This document shows positions 11,028 to 23,246 of a stretch of DNA of 64,000 nt, piece by piece (positions within the stretch are counted from its first letter, which is position 1; the number at the start of each line of letters is the position of its first letter). Under the pieces are notes generated by a model. That model ran no database searches, had not been told where the DNA came from, and was given only the letters and a program-made list of their open reading frames with translations. Position numbers and translations under genes: made by a program. Source of the DNA: Pinus tabuliformis (lineage: Eukaryota; Streptophyta; Pinopsida; Pinales; Pinaceae); assembly GCA_031772625.1 (NCBI GenBank), contig CM062810.1:453778014-453842013 (forward strand), in the 5' to 3' direction.

Positions 11028-13690
11028 CCACGAAGCCTATGTAATACCAAGAGCCGAGTGAGCCTCTGAGGTTCAACTATGCTAGGTCAAGGGCTGAAAC
11101 CCCAATCCCTCTGGCTTCTCTCAACAAACTAAGGCCACTCTTACACTTGGTCCACCCACCCATGGACCACAATGACAAAACCACCTATACATTTTGCTTC
11201 CAACACCACACAAAAAGAACAGAAGCATGAAATCCAAACAAAACCAAAGATAAGATTACCTCCAAAAATATTTTTGTGCTACTTGGATGAGACCACAAGA
11301 CGAAATTCCTACCAGCGAAGACAGGTGAGGCCGCAGGGCTATCAGACTGCAATAATCCCCTTGTAGACACTAGCCCTGGATCCTAAATAAACACTTGAGC
11401 AACTCTTGTTTGCAATGCTTCAGGCTTGCTTGCTAGTTTGCACCAACTTCAAAACCCTCGCTTGGCTTTCCAGAGGAGCCCTTCGAGTGAACCGGGCAAG
11501 TGCAACCTTCCAAAATACAACTTTTCATTTCCCAAATGGTGATTCTATACACCACATCCAGCGTTAAAGGGATTAAAGCTAACACAATCTTTAGAATATT
11601 CACCAGCAGACAACCTGACCAGATATACTCACCATAACTTCTACTCATTACCACAATGTAGATAGAATTGAGTTACCTTGAAACAACACATTTACCAAAT
11701 CAGTCACTCCCAACAAGAAAAAATAATTTATTATTAAATATATCTAAAACATATCATAAATTTATCTTATTCCAAATAATAAAAATTCAAAAAAAACTTA
11801 TAATTCACATTTTAAAAACTTAAATCCCTCATAATATTTAATAAATACAATATTAAAATAAAGATATAAAAATATTACTTTAACTATAATATATTTATTA
11901 CACAATCTTATATTTCATTTCATTGAATACCAGTCTATATTTTTTTAACTATTTATTTGATGGATAGTTATGCTTTAGAGATGGTTAATATAAATAATAA
12001 ATATTTTAATATTTTTAAAAAATTATAACAACATATTTATTAAAAATTCTATATATTTTTTTAAAATAAATAAATTTAAATAAAAAATAATATTTATATC
12101 ATAATTATGATAAATTTAATTTAATTAAAAATTTGCTTTCCAATTATATTTATAACTTATTATTAATTCTTATATTACAAAAGTTTTATATTTACCTCAT
12201 TTCCATAAAAATAAACACATTATCCCAATTCTCTATTCATTAAACTTACTAAAATTATCCTCTACTCATTAAACTTTTATTAAAATTATTCACCAGTGCC
12301 AAAATTACTCTCTCTGGTTATAGGGGTTTTTTATTTTTCCAACCATTTTTATTATCAAAATTTGAAAGTTAATTTTCTATTGCTTTAATAAAATTTTGAA
12401 TTGTTTTTAATGTTATTTAAAAAATAAAAATTTAATGGATTTTTCCAGTCTAATTTCTCTAAAATTTGACAAAAATTCATTAAAATCAAACACTTGATGG
12501 CTAACCCTGCACAATGTTCCAAGAGTTTTTCAAAGTGATAAATCCATATATACAATGCAAAAACTAGTTTAAATAACACAAATGAAAATTTGACCTCAAT
12601 TTTTTCTATCAAATTTCGATACCAAAAACTTAAAAAAAAATCACATTAAAAGCAACTCCATAAAATTTTATTTCATTAATAAAGTTACAAGGACATTCCC
12701 TTGAATAATAAATACAGTGGATGGAACACACATAAAAGTTTGCCAACATAAATAACAGACGAAGGTATATATTCCAAAAGATGGTACATGTCTGCCCAGC
12801 TTGAATAACACATTACTATAGAAGGTACCAAGCACACAATTATACAAAGGAGGAACAAAATCGGAACAAAATCAAATATCATTATTATTGATATGATGTA
12901 AACTAAAGGGAGTACATATGATTATATGTCTATATGCTTTGTATTATTTATATAAAAAGAGCACTCTAAATTTAATAACCATTAAAAGTCCATTCAATAC
13001 ACTGAAATTGAAATGAGTTTCACAAGTGGCCTTCATTATTGGTATGAAATACTTAACATGACTAATCATTTTATATTATTATAGGCAAATGAGATTGCAT
13101 TTGACACTCCTCTAACCACACATGTTTTGATAATTGTGAGTTATTTTTAATAAGTATCGCTGGTTTAATTTTTTATTTTTTCCAAAGGAAATGATGTAGG
13201 AGTAGTATTGGTTTAGTCTACTTTAAAATTAAGATTTTAAGGTTTATTAAATAAATAAATATTTTTTATAATTTTATTTTTATATTTATATATGATTTAA
13301 AAATAGACATATTAAGATTATTATATTTTTTATAATTCATAATTTTTTAAAGAGCAATTGAATTTATATCAGTGGAGATTTATTTTAAGTGTGGATTGAT
13401 TTACTAAGTATCTCAAGGAATCAAAACTCCTAAGATGTAAAGCTTTTTGTGCAAAACTTGATGTGAGGTTTGTACTTTTAAAAATTTGATTTATTTTGAT
13501 GATTAGTAAATTTAGAGTTAGGATGGATTTATGTTGGTTCTTAATATTACTATTTATATTCATATAAATTTCACATCTCTATATATAGAAGCATTCTTAA
13601 TTTTAATTTTATTAAATTCCTAATTATACTTATAATTACATATAGATGCACTATATTTCTTTGACATCATGATGCAAGAGCAACTACAAG
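11028..13690. other. AT-rich spacer without recognisable gene
   Basis: From about 11700 the sequence is very rich in A and T, with homopolymer tracts. I see no domain signature, RNA gene or clear element end. 11028-11650 is less AT-rich but has only short frames on both strands. Confidence 0.45.
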
Positions 13691-14439
13691 TCAAGATCAC
13701 CATTGACTTTCTTAAGTAAAAACCTCATTTACCAAGGGAGTTTTTTCCCTAATTTATTTTCTAAGGGAAGTTGCGTCCCGTGAGTTATTTGATATGTAAT
13801 ATTTAATATAGTCTAGAAGGAATAGGTTTGTTAGGAAGTTAGATAAATATCATTTAGCTCTTATGTAAAAGGGAAATTTAGATATAATTGGGATTTTGTT
13901 AGCAAATATAGGAATTAGATTTGGCTTGTTAGATTGATTTAATGATAAATCTATTAGAGAAGTCTCATATGTAATAAAATAGAAAAAAAGAGAATTGAAT
14001 AATGTTAGAGGGGGTGCAGTGAGAGGTTTGTTTGTGTGTGAAGGAAACTGCACCATTGTGCAAAATCTTATTGTTTTCCCTTTTCATCTTTGAATATGTA
14101 TATGGATTATATATTTGTTCAATCCCTTTATGTATGATGTGTTTTCTACATATAATTAAGTTTTGTGTGGTAGTGGGATTTAATTGTGTTTGTGGGAATC
14201 ATAAATAGGTGAGCACAAAACTTATCATTCTATCTATCCACCTTCACTTATATCCAGGACCAAAAGAGAGAAATAAGAATGCCCCTCTGATCCCTAAGGG
14301 GGGAGATTAAATATTGAACACAAATTTTCTAGTGTGGGACTGATAACCGACTAGATCATATTTGGTGAAGGCACAACCGAGGTAGTTTTATCCAGTAGAG
14401 TAGAGGTCTAGCTGACAATTACAAATTTATATTTTTTAA

Positions 14440-14882
14440 AAAGAGCCACTTGATTGAGGCGAATATATAGGATAGAAGAGATCCAGGTTCACAATAGAGT
14501 TTTCATTTTCAAATTACCCTGGACACTGAATTACCCTAGATCCATAAGCTTATTATGGATCCCATTGCAAGCAAGGCAAAGTTTATTTTTATTATTAAAG
14601 TTTATTATATCTGTTTTACAAAATCCAGGCCTTGTGGCATCAAGGATTTAATGCATATGGCTCTAACACCCTTGGTATAATAATTGTGGAAAAGTCAATC
14701 TAGTGAGAGGGGCATCTTGACCTTGAACTTTGAATACAATGATTGTGAAAATATACGTAGGCTTTAGAAAAAAATCTTGGATCCCTGAATTTTGGTAATT
14801 GGGGAAAAGTGAACCATCCACCTATGCGTGAAATCATAACCAATGGGAGAATAAGTGATTCAGGTAATCAATCAACATTAGT
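14440..14882 (+). repeat. Leader/LTR-end segment of element F, copy 1
   Basis: About 440 bp closely similar to 23757-24197. Shared words include ttgtggcat, aaaaaatcttggatcc, ttggggaaaagtgaacc and cttgaagcaagtaaagatgg. Both copies end at a TGTGGTATCA primer-like site, which suggests that at least the right end is LTR. Confidence 0.75.
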
Positions 14883-14892
14883 GTGGTATCAT
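14883..14892 (+). other. Primer-binding-site-like sequence, initiator tRNA-Met type
   Basis: TGGTATCATT matches the first eight bases of the TGGTATCAGAGC site common in plant LTR elements. The second copy at 24198 reads TGGTATCACC. Only the first eight positions fit. Confidence 0.5.
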
Positions 14893-14914
14893 TGCATTTC
14901 TTGAAGCAAGTAAA

Positions 14915-15773
14915 GATGGAGGACTAATGAGGAGCAACTAGAGTAGTAACTCGAGGGAGACCATTAACAAATGTGACTTTGCAAGTTGAAGTGAGGCGAC
15001 TTCGAGAAAGGATGATAACTATGGAGACTGCAGAGAGGAGAGGAGATGATGTGGGAGATGTCAATGATGTTGAAGAATAATTGTTTAGTGGAGAAGAAAT
15101 GAAAGAATGAGCAAAGGCAAAGATGCAGAAGATGTTTTCCAAAATCATTGCCAAACTAAAAAAGGAGGTACCATTGTATGAAGGTAACTTGAATGTTGAT
15201 GAATTAATGAATTGGATAAATGATCTAGATAAATACCTTGATTATGAAGATGTTGATGGAGATAAGTGAGTCAAGTATGTAGTAACTAGATTCAAAGGCC
15301 ATGCAACACAATGGTGGGATGAAGTACAAGATGAAAATAAGAGGAAAATAAAGTCTAAAATTAAATATTGGGATAGAATGGAAACCAAATTTAAAGGTGA
15401 ATTCTTACCCAAGGATTATCAAATCAATATTTTTAGACAATTATAAAAACTTAGAAAAAATTCCATGTCAATGAGAGAATACACCAAAGAGTTTCACAAG
15501 TTGAATATTAGAGTTGGTCATGTAGAAGATGATGTTGAGAAATTTCTTAGATATATAAATGGTGTGGGATTTGATATTCAAAATGAAATCAACCTATTAT
15601 CTTTGATAACTATTGTGGATTCTTATGAAGATTCAAAGGCCATGCAACGTTATGGTGGGATGAGGTACAAGATGAACAAAAGAGGAAAGGAAAGTCTAAA
15701 ATTAAATATTGGGATAGAATGGTAGCCTAATTTAAAGGTAAATTATTACCCAAGGATTATCAAATCAATATTT
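14915..15773 (+). pseudogene. Ty3/gypsy gag, 5' part (element F)
   Basis: After a stop-ridden start, the frame reads FSKIIAKLKKEVP, YEGNLNVDELMNWI and then the retrotransposon gag core: KGHATQWWDEVQ, YWDRMETKFKGEFLP, QINIFRQL and SMREYTKEFHKLNIRV. This is the capsid-like domain (Retrotrans_gag family) that assembles the particle. From 15630 the sequence re-enters its own earlier part through a 341-bp duplication; because 341 is not a multiple of three the frame shifts. The LINE target site lies at 15758-15773. Continuation is at 23247. Confidence 0.8.
15758..15773. repeat. Target-site duplication of the LINE, left copy
   Basis: tatcaaatcaatattt, identical over 16 bp to 23231-23246. Confidence 0.92.
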
Positions 15774-17498
15774 CTTTTTTTAACAAGGTCGGTACTTTTG
15801 TATTATAAAAAAAAAGAGGTACATAAGTAGGACTAAGTCCTATTACATTTTAGTTGCAAGAGATCTTTTATGGAGGTGCAAAAGGGGAGCGCAGTCCCTA
15901 CCTCGACATAATAGACCTTGTTTCTAAAATACTGACAAAGAAAAATCACATATTGCTGAACATATTGACCAAGCAGCAAACAAAATTTGCAGAGCATTTA
16001 AGGAATAGAACAAGAAGATCACCAAAATTGGTTTACAGATTCCTCGGGGTATTGACCCTTCTTTTTGCTATATCTGGAGGAGGCTTCACCCTGTTCGCTT
16101 TGATTCAGAGAGTTTATATAATCCACAACAACCTCAAGATGCTTACATTTATCTTTCAACTCTTCAATCTTAGCTTTTTTTTTTTGATTTCTGAATGATT
16201 TTAGTTATTCACACTCTTCATCTCAGAACGAAGATCTTTGAGTGTTTGAATAAAATGCCCGATCATGAATGTGTTGGCATGACACAGAGCACACCTATCA
16301 TTTTTCTCCACTTTTTCCAAAGGATTGCAAGACATCTTTAAAGGCCCGACAACTGTGCTACTTTTCGGATCGCTGTTGTTTTGGTGTGAGCTTTTGTGCT
16401 TGCTATAGTGCTGATTTGCTAAACTTGGTCTTTGAACTTTATTTTTTTCTTTTGGAGATTTACTTTTGGTGTACCAATAGAGTTGAGTTCGCTTGCTGAT
16501 GCTGAAAACAAAAGGGATCTGCTTCTGAGAGATGAACGAGTAAGGAGTAAAAATTTCAGGCTTGTTAGTCTGAAGCTTCTAGAAGGTAGGAATCCTGAGA
16601 GGACTGGAGAGGTCTGGGTAGTTCAGCCAGTGGTAGGACACACAAATTTCTCTGGTATTTAGAAGAGGGTCAATTGCACAGCAGTGATGAAAAAGGAAGG
16701 TAGAAGCCAGGGCCAGAAGGACACTCTGATTGAACAAAGGAAAAAGGTGGATTCTTTTCAACTGAGACTGGTTCTGATTAGAGAGGGCGATAATAAAAGG
16801 CAGGGTGGTGGGAGGAGAGAACTGCCAAAAGGTGTTAAACAGAACTGCGATTAACCGAGACCTGTTCACTCTTGTCTCAATGTTGAAGCTATAGGAAAAA
16901 TCCACATGCAAAACAAGATGAATACTATAAAGATTAACACCCCTGATTGGGACAACCGTTTTCTTACCTCCGCTCAACTCCTGCAAGTTGAGGTTACTGC
17001 GTGTGTTTCTCCACCCACTTGAGCCACCTCCTTCTTGAGCCTAATTATCTAAGCACTCTTTTTTACAACAGAGCTCTCTCACTTTATCTGCATGAAAATG
17101 ATTCTACTAATGGTGAAGCTTGCACTTCGGATGCTTTTTATAACCTTGGTTGGACCTGTTTTTCTCGTGAGTCTTTTCTACTTTCTTGGGAGTTTTCCCC
17201 TGAGTACCATAATTGCCCGACTTACCGTTCAAAATAGTATGGGCACCTTTGTGTTTGAAATGACTTTTATCAGCTTTGTTTTGATCCTGGAGACAAATTT
17301 TCCTCTATATCAAATCATGATGCAAGTCTTTCTTCATGATGGGGATTTTCCTCACTGCACAAGGAGGATAGACTGATATTTTCCTCTCAGGCATATGATG
17401 AATATTCTCTTGTTGATTGTTGATATGAGTTTTTGATTCTTTATAATTGAAATTATTGACTTTGCTTTGAGCCTTGAACAAATTAAGGTATTGATTTT
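15774..17498 (-). other. LINE 3' region (1.7 kb) and A-rich tail
   Basis: On the minus strand the region following RNase H ends with a short A-rich tail (ttaaaaaaag) at the target site. Close to the end is a perfect short inverted repeat, aggac-tta-gtcct (about 15826-15840), a candidate 3' hairpin for template recognition. A 135-codon minus frame (16986-16579) and a following stretch with a CALCH motif look coding-like but match nothing I know. At 1.7 kb this is long for a plant LINE 3' UTR. Confidence 0.6.
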
Positions 17499-17945
17499 TC
17501 ATGTCTCTTGATTTTCCTTCACAGTCCCAACCCTCCTATCCACTGCCTTGTTGGCAAGTGTATCAGCCACTTGATTGTGGACTCTCAGAACATGCTTAAA
17601 AACATTTCCCAGACTTTTGAGATTGTCCAAAATTATTTTCCTAATTTTATTTAAGGCTTGGTTTTTAAAATCTCTCCCTGCTTCCATAGCAGCAATTATA
17701 ATTGCTGAGTCTCCAATAATGATGGGGTCTTTTGCTTGAAGTTTTTTGAGGATACTGCTGCCCATTAGCAGGCTGTAAGCCTCCGCCCTATTATTTGTCA
17801 TAGTCCCCATCCCCCATTCATAGGAGGAAATTGTCTTGCCTTTCTGGTCAAGAATTAACCCGCCTGCCCCTGCTCTTCCAGGGCTATTCTTTGAAGCTCC
17901 ATCAAAGAAAAGGATGTAATTTCTTTGATTTTTGATCCAATCCAC
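17499..17945 (-). CDS. RNase H domain at the C-terminus of LINE ORF2 (open)
   Basis: A 148-codon uninterrupted frame holds all the expected RNase HI-like stations: FFDGASKN (first Asp), NNRAEAYSLL (Glu), IIGDSAIII (Asp) and NQVADTLANKA (terminal Asp region). This is the RVT_3-type RNase H of plant LINEs, which removes the RNA strand during target-primed reverse transcription. It ends in a natural stop and is the only ORF2 domain with no break. It is a C-terminal part of ORF2, not a separate gene; the frame upstream is disrupted. Confidence 0.85.
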   Translation of the reverse strand: MDWIKNQRNYILFFDGASKNSPGRAGAGGLILDQKGKTISSYEWGMGTMTNNRAEAYSLLMGSSILKKLQAKDPIIIGDSAIIIAAMEAGRDFKNQALNKIRKIILDNLKSLGNVFKHVLRVHNQVADTLANKAVDRRVGTVKENQET

Positions 17946-20860
17946 TATCTCATTTTCATTTCCATGAAGCTTCCAGTCTCTAGGATTTCCTCATATCTTC
18001 TTTGGAACTTGATTCCCTACTGAGCCTTTAATGAGGATTTTACTATACCAATATTTTTCTTCTTGCTGCCACTGTTTTGATCCATGATTGGCACTCCATT
18101 AGCACTAACCATCTCTGCAATTTGTCCCCAAGTTTTGACTAGTATGGACCTTGAGTTTGGCTTTTGGCCTTTAAAGATGCAATTGTTCCTTGCTAACCAT
18201 ATGTGCCAACAAAGGGAGGAGGGGAGACACTTCTAGATTTGCATTATAGCAGATTTTTTTTTCCTTACATATGGATAACTTTGCACCCAGTTCTTATTTA
18301 AAATTGACAGCTACTCAATTGTGTCAATATTCATTTCAAGGGGACTAATGAGATGATTCTAGCAATGCCTTGCAATGGTACAATTCAAGAAAAAATTCTG
18401 GATACTTTCTTCTTCTTTTTGACACAGAACACAAATGGAGGGCCCATGAATACCTTTTTTCCTTAAATTTTCGGCCATGAGGACCTTGCCTTTCAGAAGA
18501 GTCTAGGAAAAAAATTTAATTTTGGGAAGGCATTCATTCTTCCACACTGCTGACCAAAGGCTCCAATTTTTGTAATTGTTGTGATTTTGGAGAAAGTTGT
18601 AGCCTGATTTAACTGTGAAATTTCCTCTACTTAGGTCCCATATATAGCTGTCATGGCATTTTTTATTTATGGGGGCTGCTCCTACAAGAAGAAGTTTTAG
18701 CTCTTCCCACTGGTTTGTTAGTCTATTTGGAAGGGGCAACTCACTCCAAGAAGTCCATTTTTTATGATCCCACTCAGAGATAGAGGATAAAGAGGTTGTG
18801 CCTTTCTTGTCCATCCAATCTTTTAGACCTCTTAGATTTTTGAGTTGAATCAAAGGAGCATCACCCATTATTCGGTCATTCCAAATGGATGTGTCTATCC
18901 CGTTCCCCAGATTCTTAGAAATATGTTCTCCTATTTGAGGAATAATTTTCTTGATGAGTTTCCACACTTGGGCACATGGGCGATCTGGAATCATTTCAAT
19001 AAGCATCTTTGACCACTGACAATTGAGGTATTTCCTTGAAAGAGCTTCGCTCCACCAATGACTCTTTCCATTTAGCATTCACCAAACGAGCTTGATACCA
19101 AGAGCCATATTTTTTAAACTTGGAATCCTAATGGAGATGCCTCCTTTTTCAAAAGGGAGGGACATTTTATCCCAACGAACAAGACTGAATTTTTTGGAAT
19201 CTTGTTTCCCACCTTGCCAGAGAAAACCTCTGGTGATTAGCTCCATTTGCTTGTGTATGCTAGTCGGGGCCAAAATTATAGCACATTGATAGATTGGTAA
19301 GGCTGAAAGGAGAGATTTGATTAAAATAGTTCTGCCTGCTAGATTTAGCCACATCAACCCCCAACTTTGTATTTTTCCCCTCATTTTTTCAATTTGTTTG
19401 TTCCAAACCTCTGTCTTAACCACTTCTTTTGCCAGTGGTAACCCAAGATAAATGAAATGGCCCCATTTCAGCTGAACCGGGATATCCATAATTTGAGAGA
19501 TCCTCTGCATTATATTAATTGGCACATTCCAAGTATAGATTCTGCATTTTTTTATTATTTAGAAGACCTCCTGAGACATCAAGAAAGTCTTCTAAAACTT
19601 TTTTGAACCGCCTGGCTATAATACTAGAGGCTCCCCCAATAAGAAGAGTATCATCAACAAAAAGCGAATGATTTATTTCTTTAACCCCTCGAGCTATTCT
19701 GATGCCAGTGATTTCCATTTTTTCTCTTTGGCTTTCGAGCTGAATACTTAACGTTTCCGCCATTAAGATGTAGAGAAACGGGGAAAGCTGGCACCCTTGT
19801 CTCAAACCTCTTGTGCTACGAGAGTATCTACTTGGCCTCCCATTAATCAACAGAGCAATCCAAGGATTGGAGATGCAAGCCATAAAAATCTCTATGAACT
19901 TGGAAGAAATGCTGACTTTTTGAAGAGAAGCAACAAGAAAATGATGGCTTACTCTATCAAAGGCATTAGCCATATCCAACTTTATGACCATACCCTTTTC
20001 ATTTCTTTGGATGCTGCTATGGATGGCTTCCTGGACAAGAATTACATTATCTGTTATCCGCCTTTTTGGGACAAAACCACCTTGATTTTCAAATATGATA
20101 CAAGGAAAAAAAAATTTAGTCTATTTGCCAATATTTTTGTTATGATTTTGTAAGAGGAGTTACGTAAAGAGATTGGCTTGTATCTATCAAAAGAGATAGG
20201 GTTTGGCTCTTTCGGAATGAGTGCCAAATGAGAAGCTTTGGTGTTTTCTCCCACTTTGTTTTTTTTGAAAACGTTTTGTTCATTCTTAGTAGATCTTTTT
20301 TGATTGTATCCCAATGGTTCTTGTAGAAAGCGATGGTGAAACCATCTGGCCCAGGGGCTTTTTTCGGGTGCATGCTCCATATTGCCTCTCTTATTTCCTC
20401 CTCTGTGACCTCTTTCTCAAGTTCGCTGTTTTGTTGTTCATTGATTTTGTTGCTAATTTGCTGAAGGAAATATACGCTGTCCACTTGCGAGTCCCCTGCT
20501 GATAAAAGGTTTTTAAAGTAATTATGGGCTGCCTCTTTAATTTCCTCCCTTCCCTTTATTTCCTGACCTTCCACTTGGATTTTATCAATTTGATTGCCCA
20601 CTCTTCTTATCTTAAGATTGTTGTGAAAGAAAGCAGTGTTTTTGTCCCCCGCTTTCAGCCAAAGACATCTTGACTTTTGCCTAATTTCCTCCTCTTCTTG
20701 TTTGTTTTGCTTGTAGAGGTCCAAGAAAATTTCTTTTTCGCGGGCATTCTCCTGCTCGGTGTATTGCTGATTTTCTTTTTTCTTGCTCCATTTTTCAAAT
20801 TTCTTTTGTAGCTCTATTTTTTTTATTTTTTTCCTTAAGAACATTTTCTCTTGCCCATGT
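17946..20860 (-). pseudogene. LINE ORF2 reverse transcriptase and zf-RVT region
   Basis: Four overlapping minus-strand frames cover the domain. Recognisable stations are KKAPGPDGFT (near 20370), LIPKEPNP and YKPISLRN (near 20180-20210), VIKLDMANAFDRV (near 19970), GLRQGCQLSP, the catalytic box SLFVDDTLLIGG (near 19650; the usual FADD is FVDD) and WLNLAGR-type thumb sequence. Near 18530-18600 begins the LPKIKFF cysteine-containing zf-RVT region that precedes RNase H. Frameshifts near 20140-20060, 19520 and 18500, plus several stops, inactivate it. An N-terminal coiled, K/E-rich stretch (20844-20600) links it to the endonuclease. Confidence 0.88.
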
Positions 20861-20884
20861 TTTTATTTTTGCTCTTAATTTCTT

Positions 20885-21725
20885 TTATTTTGGTTTCCCA
20901 AACATAATTGGGGAGCCTATAACCTCTGTTTCCCAACTTTCCTTTATTATCTTACCAAAATCTTCCTTGCTGCCCCAGATTTTGTTATATTTGAAAGGAA
21001 TTGGCCCATGGTTCTCCAATCTATCCAAGATCAGCACCATTGACTTATGATCAGAGGCTGAAGCATGCACTATTTTGCTTTTGATGGATGGAAAGTCTAC
21101 TGCTATATTCTTTTGAATTAGAATCCTATCTAGTATTTCCTTTATACTATGTGCTCCTGATCTTTTATTACTCCAAGTGAACTTCCCATTACTTGGAGGT
21201 ATGTCTAGAAGTTTGTGCTCTTCTATGAGGTCTTCCAAGGCTACTCTTGAAGGATCGCTGAAGTAATTACCTCCCAGCTTCTCATCTATATTTCGAATCA
21301 AATTTAGATCCCCTCCTATGACTAGATTGCTTCTTTGACCTTCTTGTGCTTCTTCTTTTACTGATTCCCAACATAGAGCTTTGTCTCTATAGTGGTTTGG
21401 AGAGTAAATATTTATAAAGGTATACTCTTCATTCGTGTTCTTGTTTTTTAGATCTGTCCTAACCCAATAGTTGTTGAGTTTTTGATTGATAAATTCCCAT
21501 TTCCATTTGTTCCACAGCGTGCCAATACCCCCTGAGGCTCCAATGGAATCTATAGTTATTCCTTCAATTTTTTTTGAGTTTTAATCAGTTTTTGAATCTC
21601 TTGATTGCTGACTTTGGTCTCTTGGATCATTAGAATGTCTGGCTCTTCCTGCTTAATTAAGTCTTGAGCTGCATTGATTTTGAAAGCGGAGCCCAAACCC
21701 CTGTTATTCTAAGAGACCATAATCA
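20885..21725 (-). pseudogene. LINE ORF2 endonuclease (exonuclease-endonuclease-phosphatase fold)
   Basis: The start on the minus strand reads NNRGLGSAFK then DILMIQETK (catalytic Glu of the APE fold, near 21635). The C-terminal 138 codons (21301-20885) are open and include GKFTWSNKR, LDRILI and ASDHKSMVLIL, the SDH motif that carries the catalytic His. The middle is broken by stops and a frameshift (21560-21300). This nuclease nicks target DNA to prime reverse transcription. Confidence 0.85.
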
Positions 21726-21817
21726 TTATTTACTCACTTTGTGGTGAGTTCCACCCTTTTCCTTATGCTGCCTTTTTCGCCACTTCCCTTCTGTTTATCG
21801 AGGAAGGAATCCATTGG

Positions 21818-22945
21818 CTATTGGGTTCCATTAGCCATTTCCTTTGCTGCTGCCTTGTCTCTGATTTCTTTGTTGGATTTCCTTCCAGCATTTTTCGGCT
21901 GATCCAAAGCGTTGTTGGATTCTTTGAATTTGTTTCTTGTAAGAATTTGGTCGATGGTGGGAGGAGGGGAGGATAATCTTGGAGAAGGAGATGTGATAAT
22001 GGCTAGTGCATTGGCTTGGGTAGGGGAACATGGGGATGGCAGGTCTTCTTCCAGAAGTTCGAATGGGTTAGAGTATGGGTTAGTTGGAGGAAGCTTGGTT
22101 ATGGGAGGAATAGAGGTTGAAGCAATGTTTTCATGGGGCTGTGTGGGGTTCAGAACAGCTTGTTTATTATGAGGCTTCTTCCTTTTTACTTGTTCCCAAG
22201 TGTCTTCTTGTGCTTCTACATTCTCAACATTCTCTACTTCTTTTATTTTGCTACATCTATTTGCAAAATGACCATATTCATGACATACCTTGCATTTGAA
22301 AGGTATTTTCTCATAGTCCAGCTGCTGGATGTGAGTCCATTGATCCACCTTGATTTTTATTGCCTCCGGTAGCCCTTTCCCCAGGTCTACTTCCATGCAA
22401 ATTCTAGCACAGGCATGCATGTTATCTTTTGGCTCACATCTGTCTATATACTTGCCAACTGCGTTTCCAATAGCTTTGACCGACTTGTCGCCCCAACAAT
22501 GGAGGGGAAGGTGTGGCAACCTGACCCAGACTGGCACAATGCTTGGGATGTCCATCTCGGGGTCGAAATCTGGTGACCATCTATTCAGATACAAGCCTCT
22601 TGAATCCATGAAGTATGGTCCATTTCTGAATATTAGATTCTTGTCTTCTTTAGTTTCGAATAGGAACGTGTAATATCCCCTTCCACAGAACCTGATAGCT
22701 ATTTTCCCTTGTATATTAGCGCTCTAGTTTCTCTCCACCCATTTTTGAACTGCTCTGGGGGAGGGCCACAACCCTGTGAATTGTCCCACCAATCCTCGTT
22801 CAGCTAAAGAGATAGCAGCTTTTCTAGGGAGATTAGGAGTAAGGAGATCTCTGGTATGTCTGCTAACTTTTTCACGAATTTGCTTGTAGTTGGCCTGACT
22901 TTTGGAGCTACATTTTTTGCTATTAATGATGTAAATGCTGCTTCT
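21818..22945 (-). pseudogene. LINE ORF1, DUF4283-like RNA-binding protein with CCHC zinc knuckle
   Basis: The open part (22609-21818, 263 codons) reads WSPDFDPEMD then VWVRLPHLPL, the DUF4283-type signature of plant LINE ORF1, followed by CKVCHEYGHFANRC, a perfect C-x2-C-x4-H-x4-C knuckle near 22235-22280. The rest is low-complexity, rich in P, S and N, ending at a natural stop. The N-terminal third (22945-22610) is in other frames with stops. ORF1 coats LINE RNA in the ribonucleoprotein. The gap to ORF2 is about 90 bp. Confidence 0.87.
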
Positions 22946-23230
22946 TGATCATTGATTCCTTACTGTGGAGAAAAGTATTCCCCTGCCAAAAGGGGCATGG
23001 TGGAGAGGTACTCAGTAGTAAGAGGCTGCCGAGAAAGGAGAAGGGAGCAAAGGACTACCTAGGCAAGCGGGAGCCACCAAGGAGGCACCAGGTACGAGTT
23101 GAAAGAAGTACAGTAGAGGAGGTTTCTAGGCCGGGGAGCTGCAGGAGGCAGTGAAGTCTGCGAGGGCTGCTAGGTTAGGCCTGCGTGTGTAGAGCCTTTT
23201 TCTTTAAATCATTACTTTGATTTAAAAAAA
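22946..23230 (-). other. LINE 5' leader
   Basis: Markedly GC-richer than the flanking gag, beginning on the minus strand with a short T run next to the target duplication. The preserved 5' leader indicates a full-length insertion. Confidence 0.65.
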
Positions 23231-23246
23231 TATCAAATCAATATTT
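23231..23246. repeat. Target-site duplication of the LINE, right copy
   Basis: Identical over 16 bp to 15758-15773. Confidence 0.92.

Larger units (their letters stand above)
15774..23230 (-). mobile_element. Full-length plant L1-type LINE with RNase H (7.46 kb)
   Basis: On the minus strand the order is a GC-rich 5' leader, ORF1 (DUF4283-like plus zinc knuckle), ORF2 with apurinic-type endonuclease, reverse transcriptase, a zf-RVT-like region and RNase H, a long 3' region and a short A-rich end abutting the 16-bp target duplication. This is the layout of plant L1 LINEs that carry a terminal RNase H. ORFs have scattered stops and frameshifts, so the copy is dead. Removing it restores the 341-bp gag repeat of element F exactly. 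Confidence 0.92.

Noticed and set aside
22117..22673. Several + strand open frames of 60-107 codons
   Set aside because: They are antisense shadows of LINE ORF1 with no domain signature.
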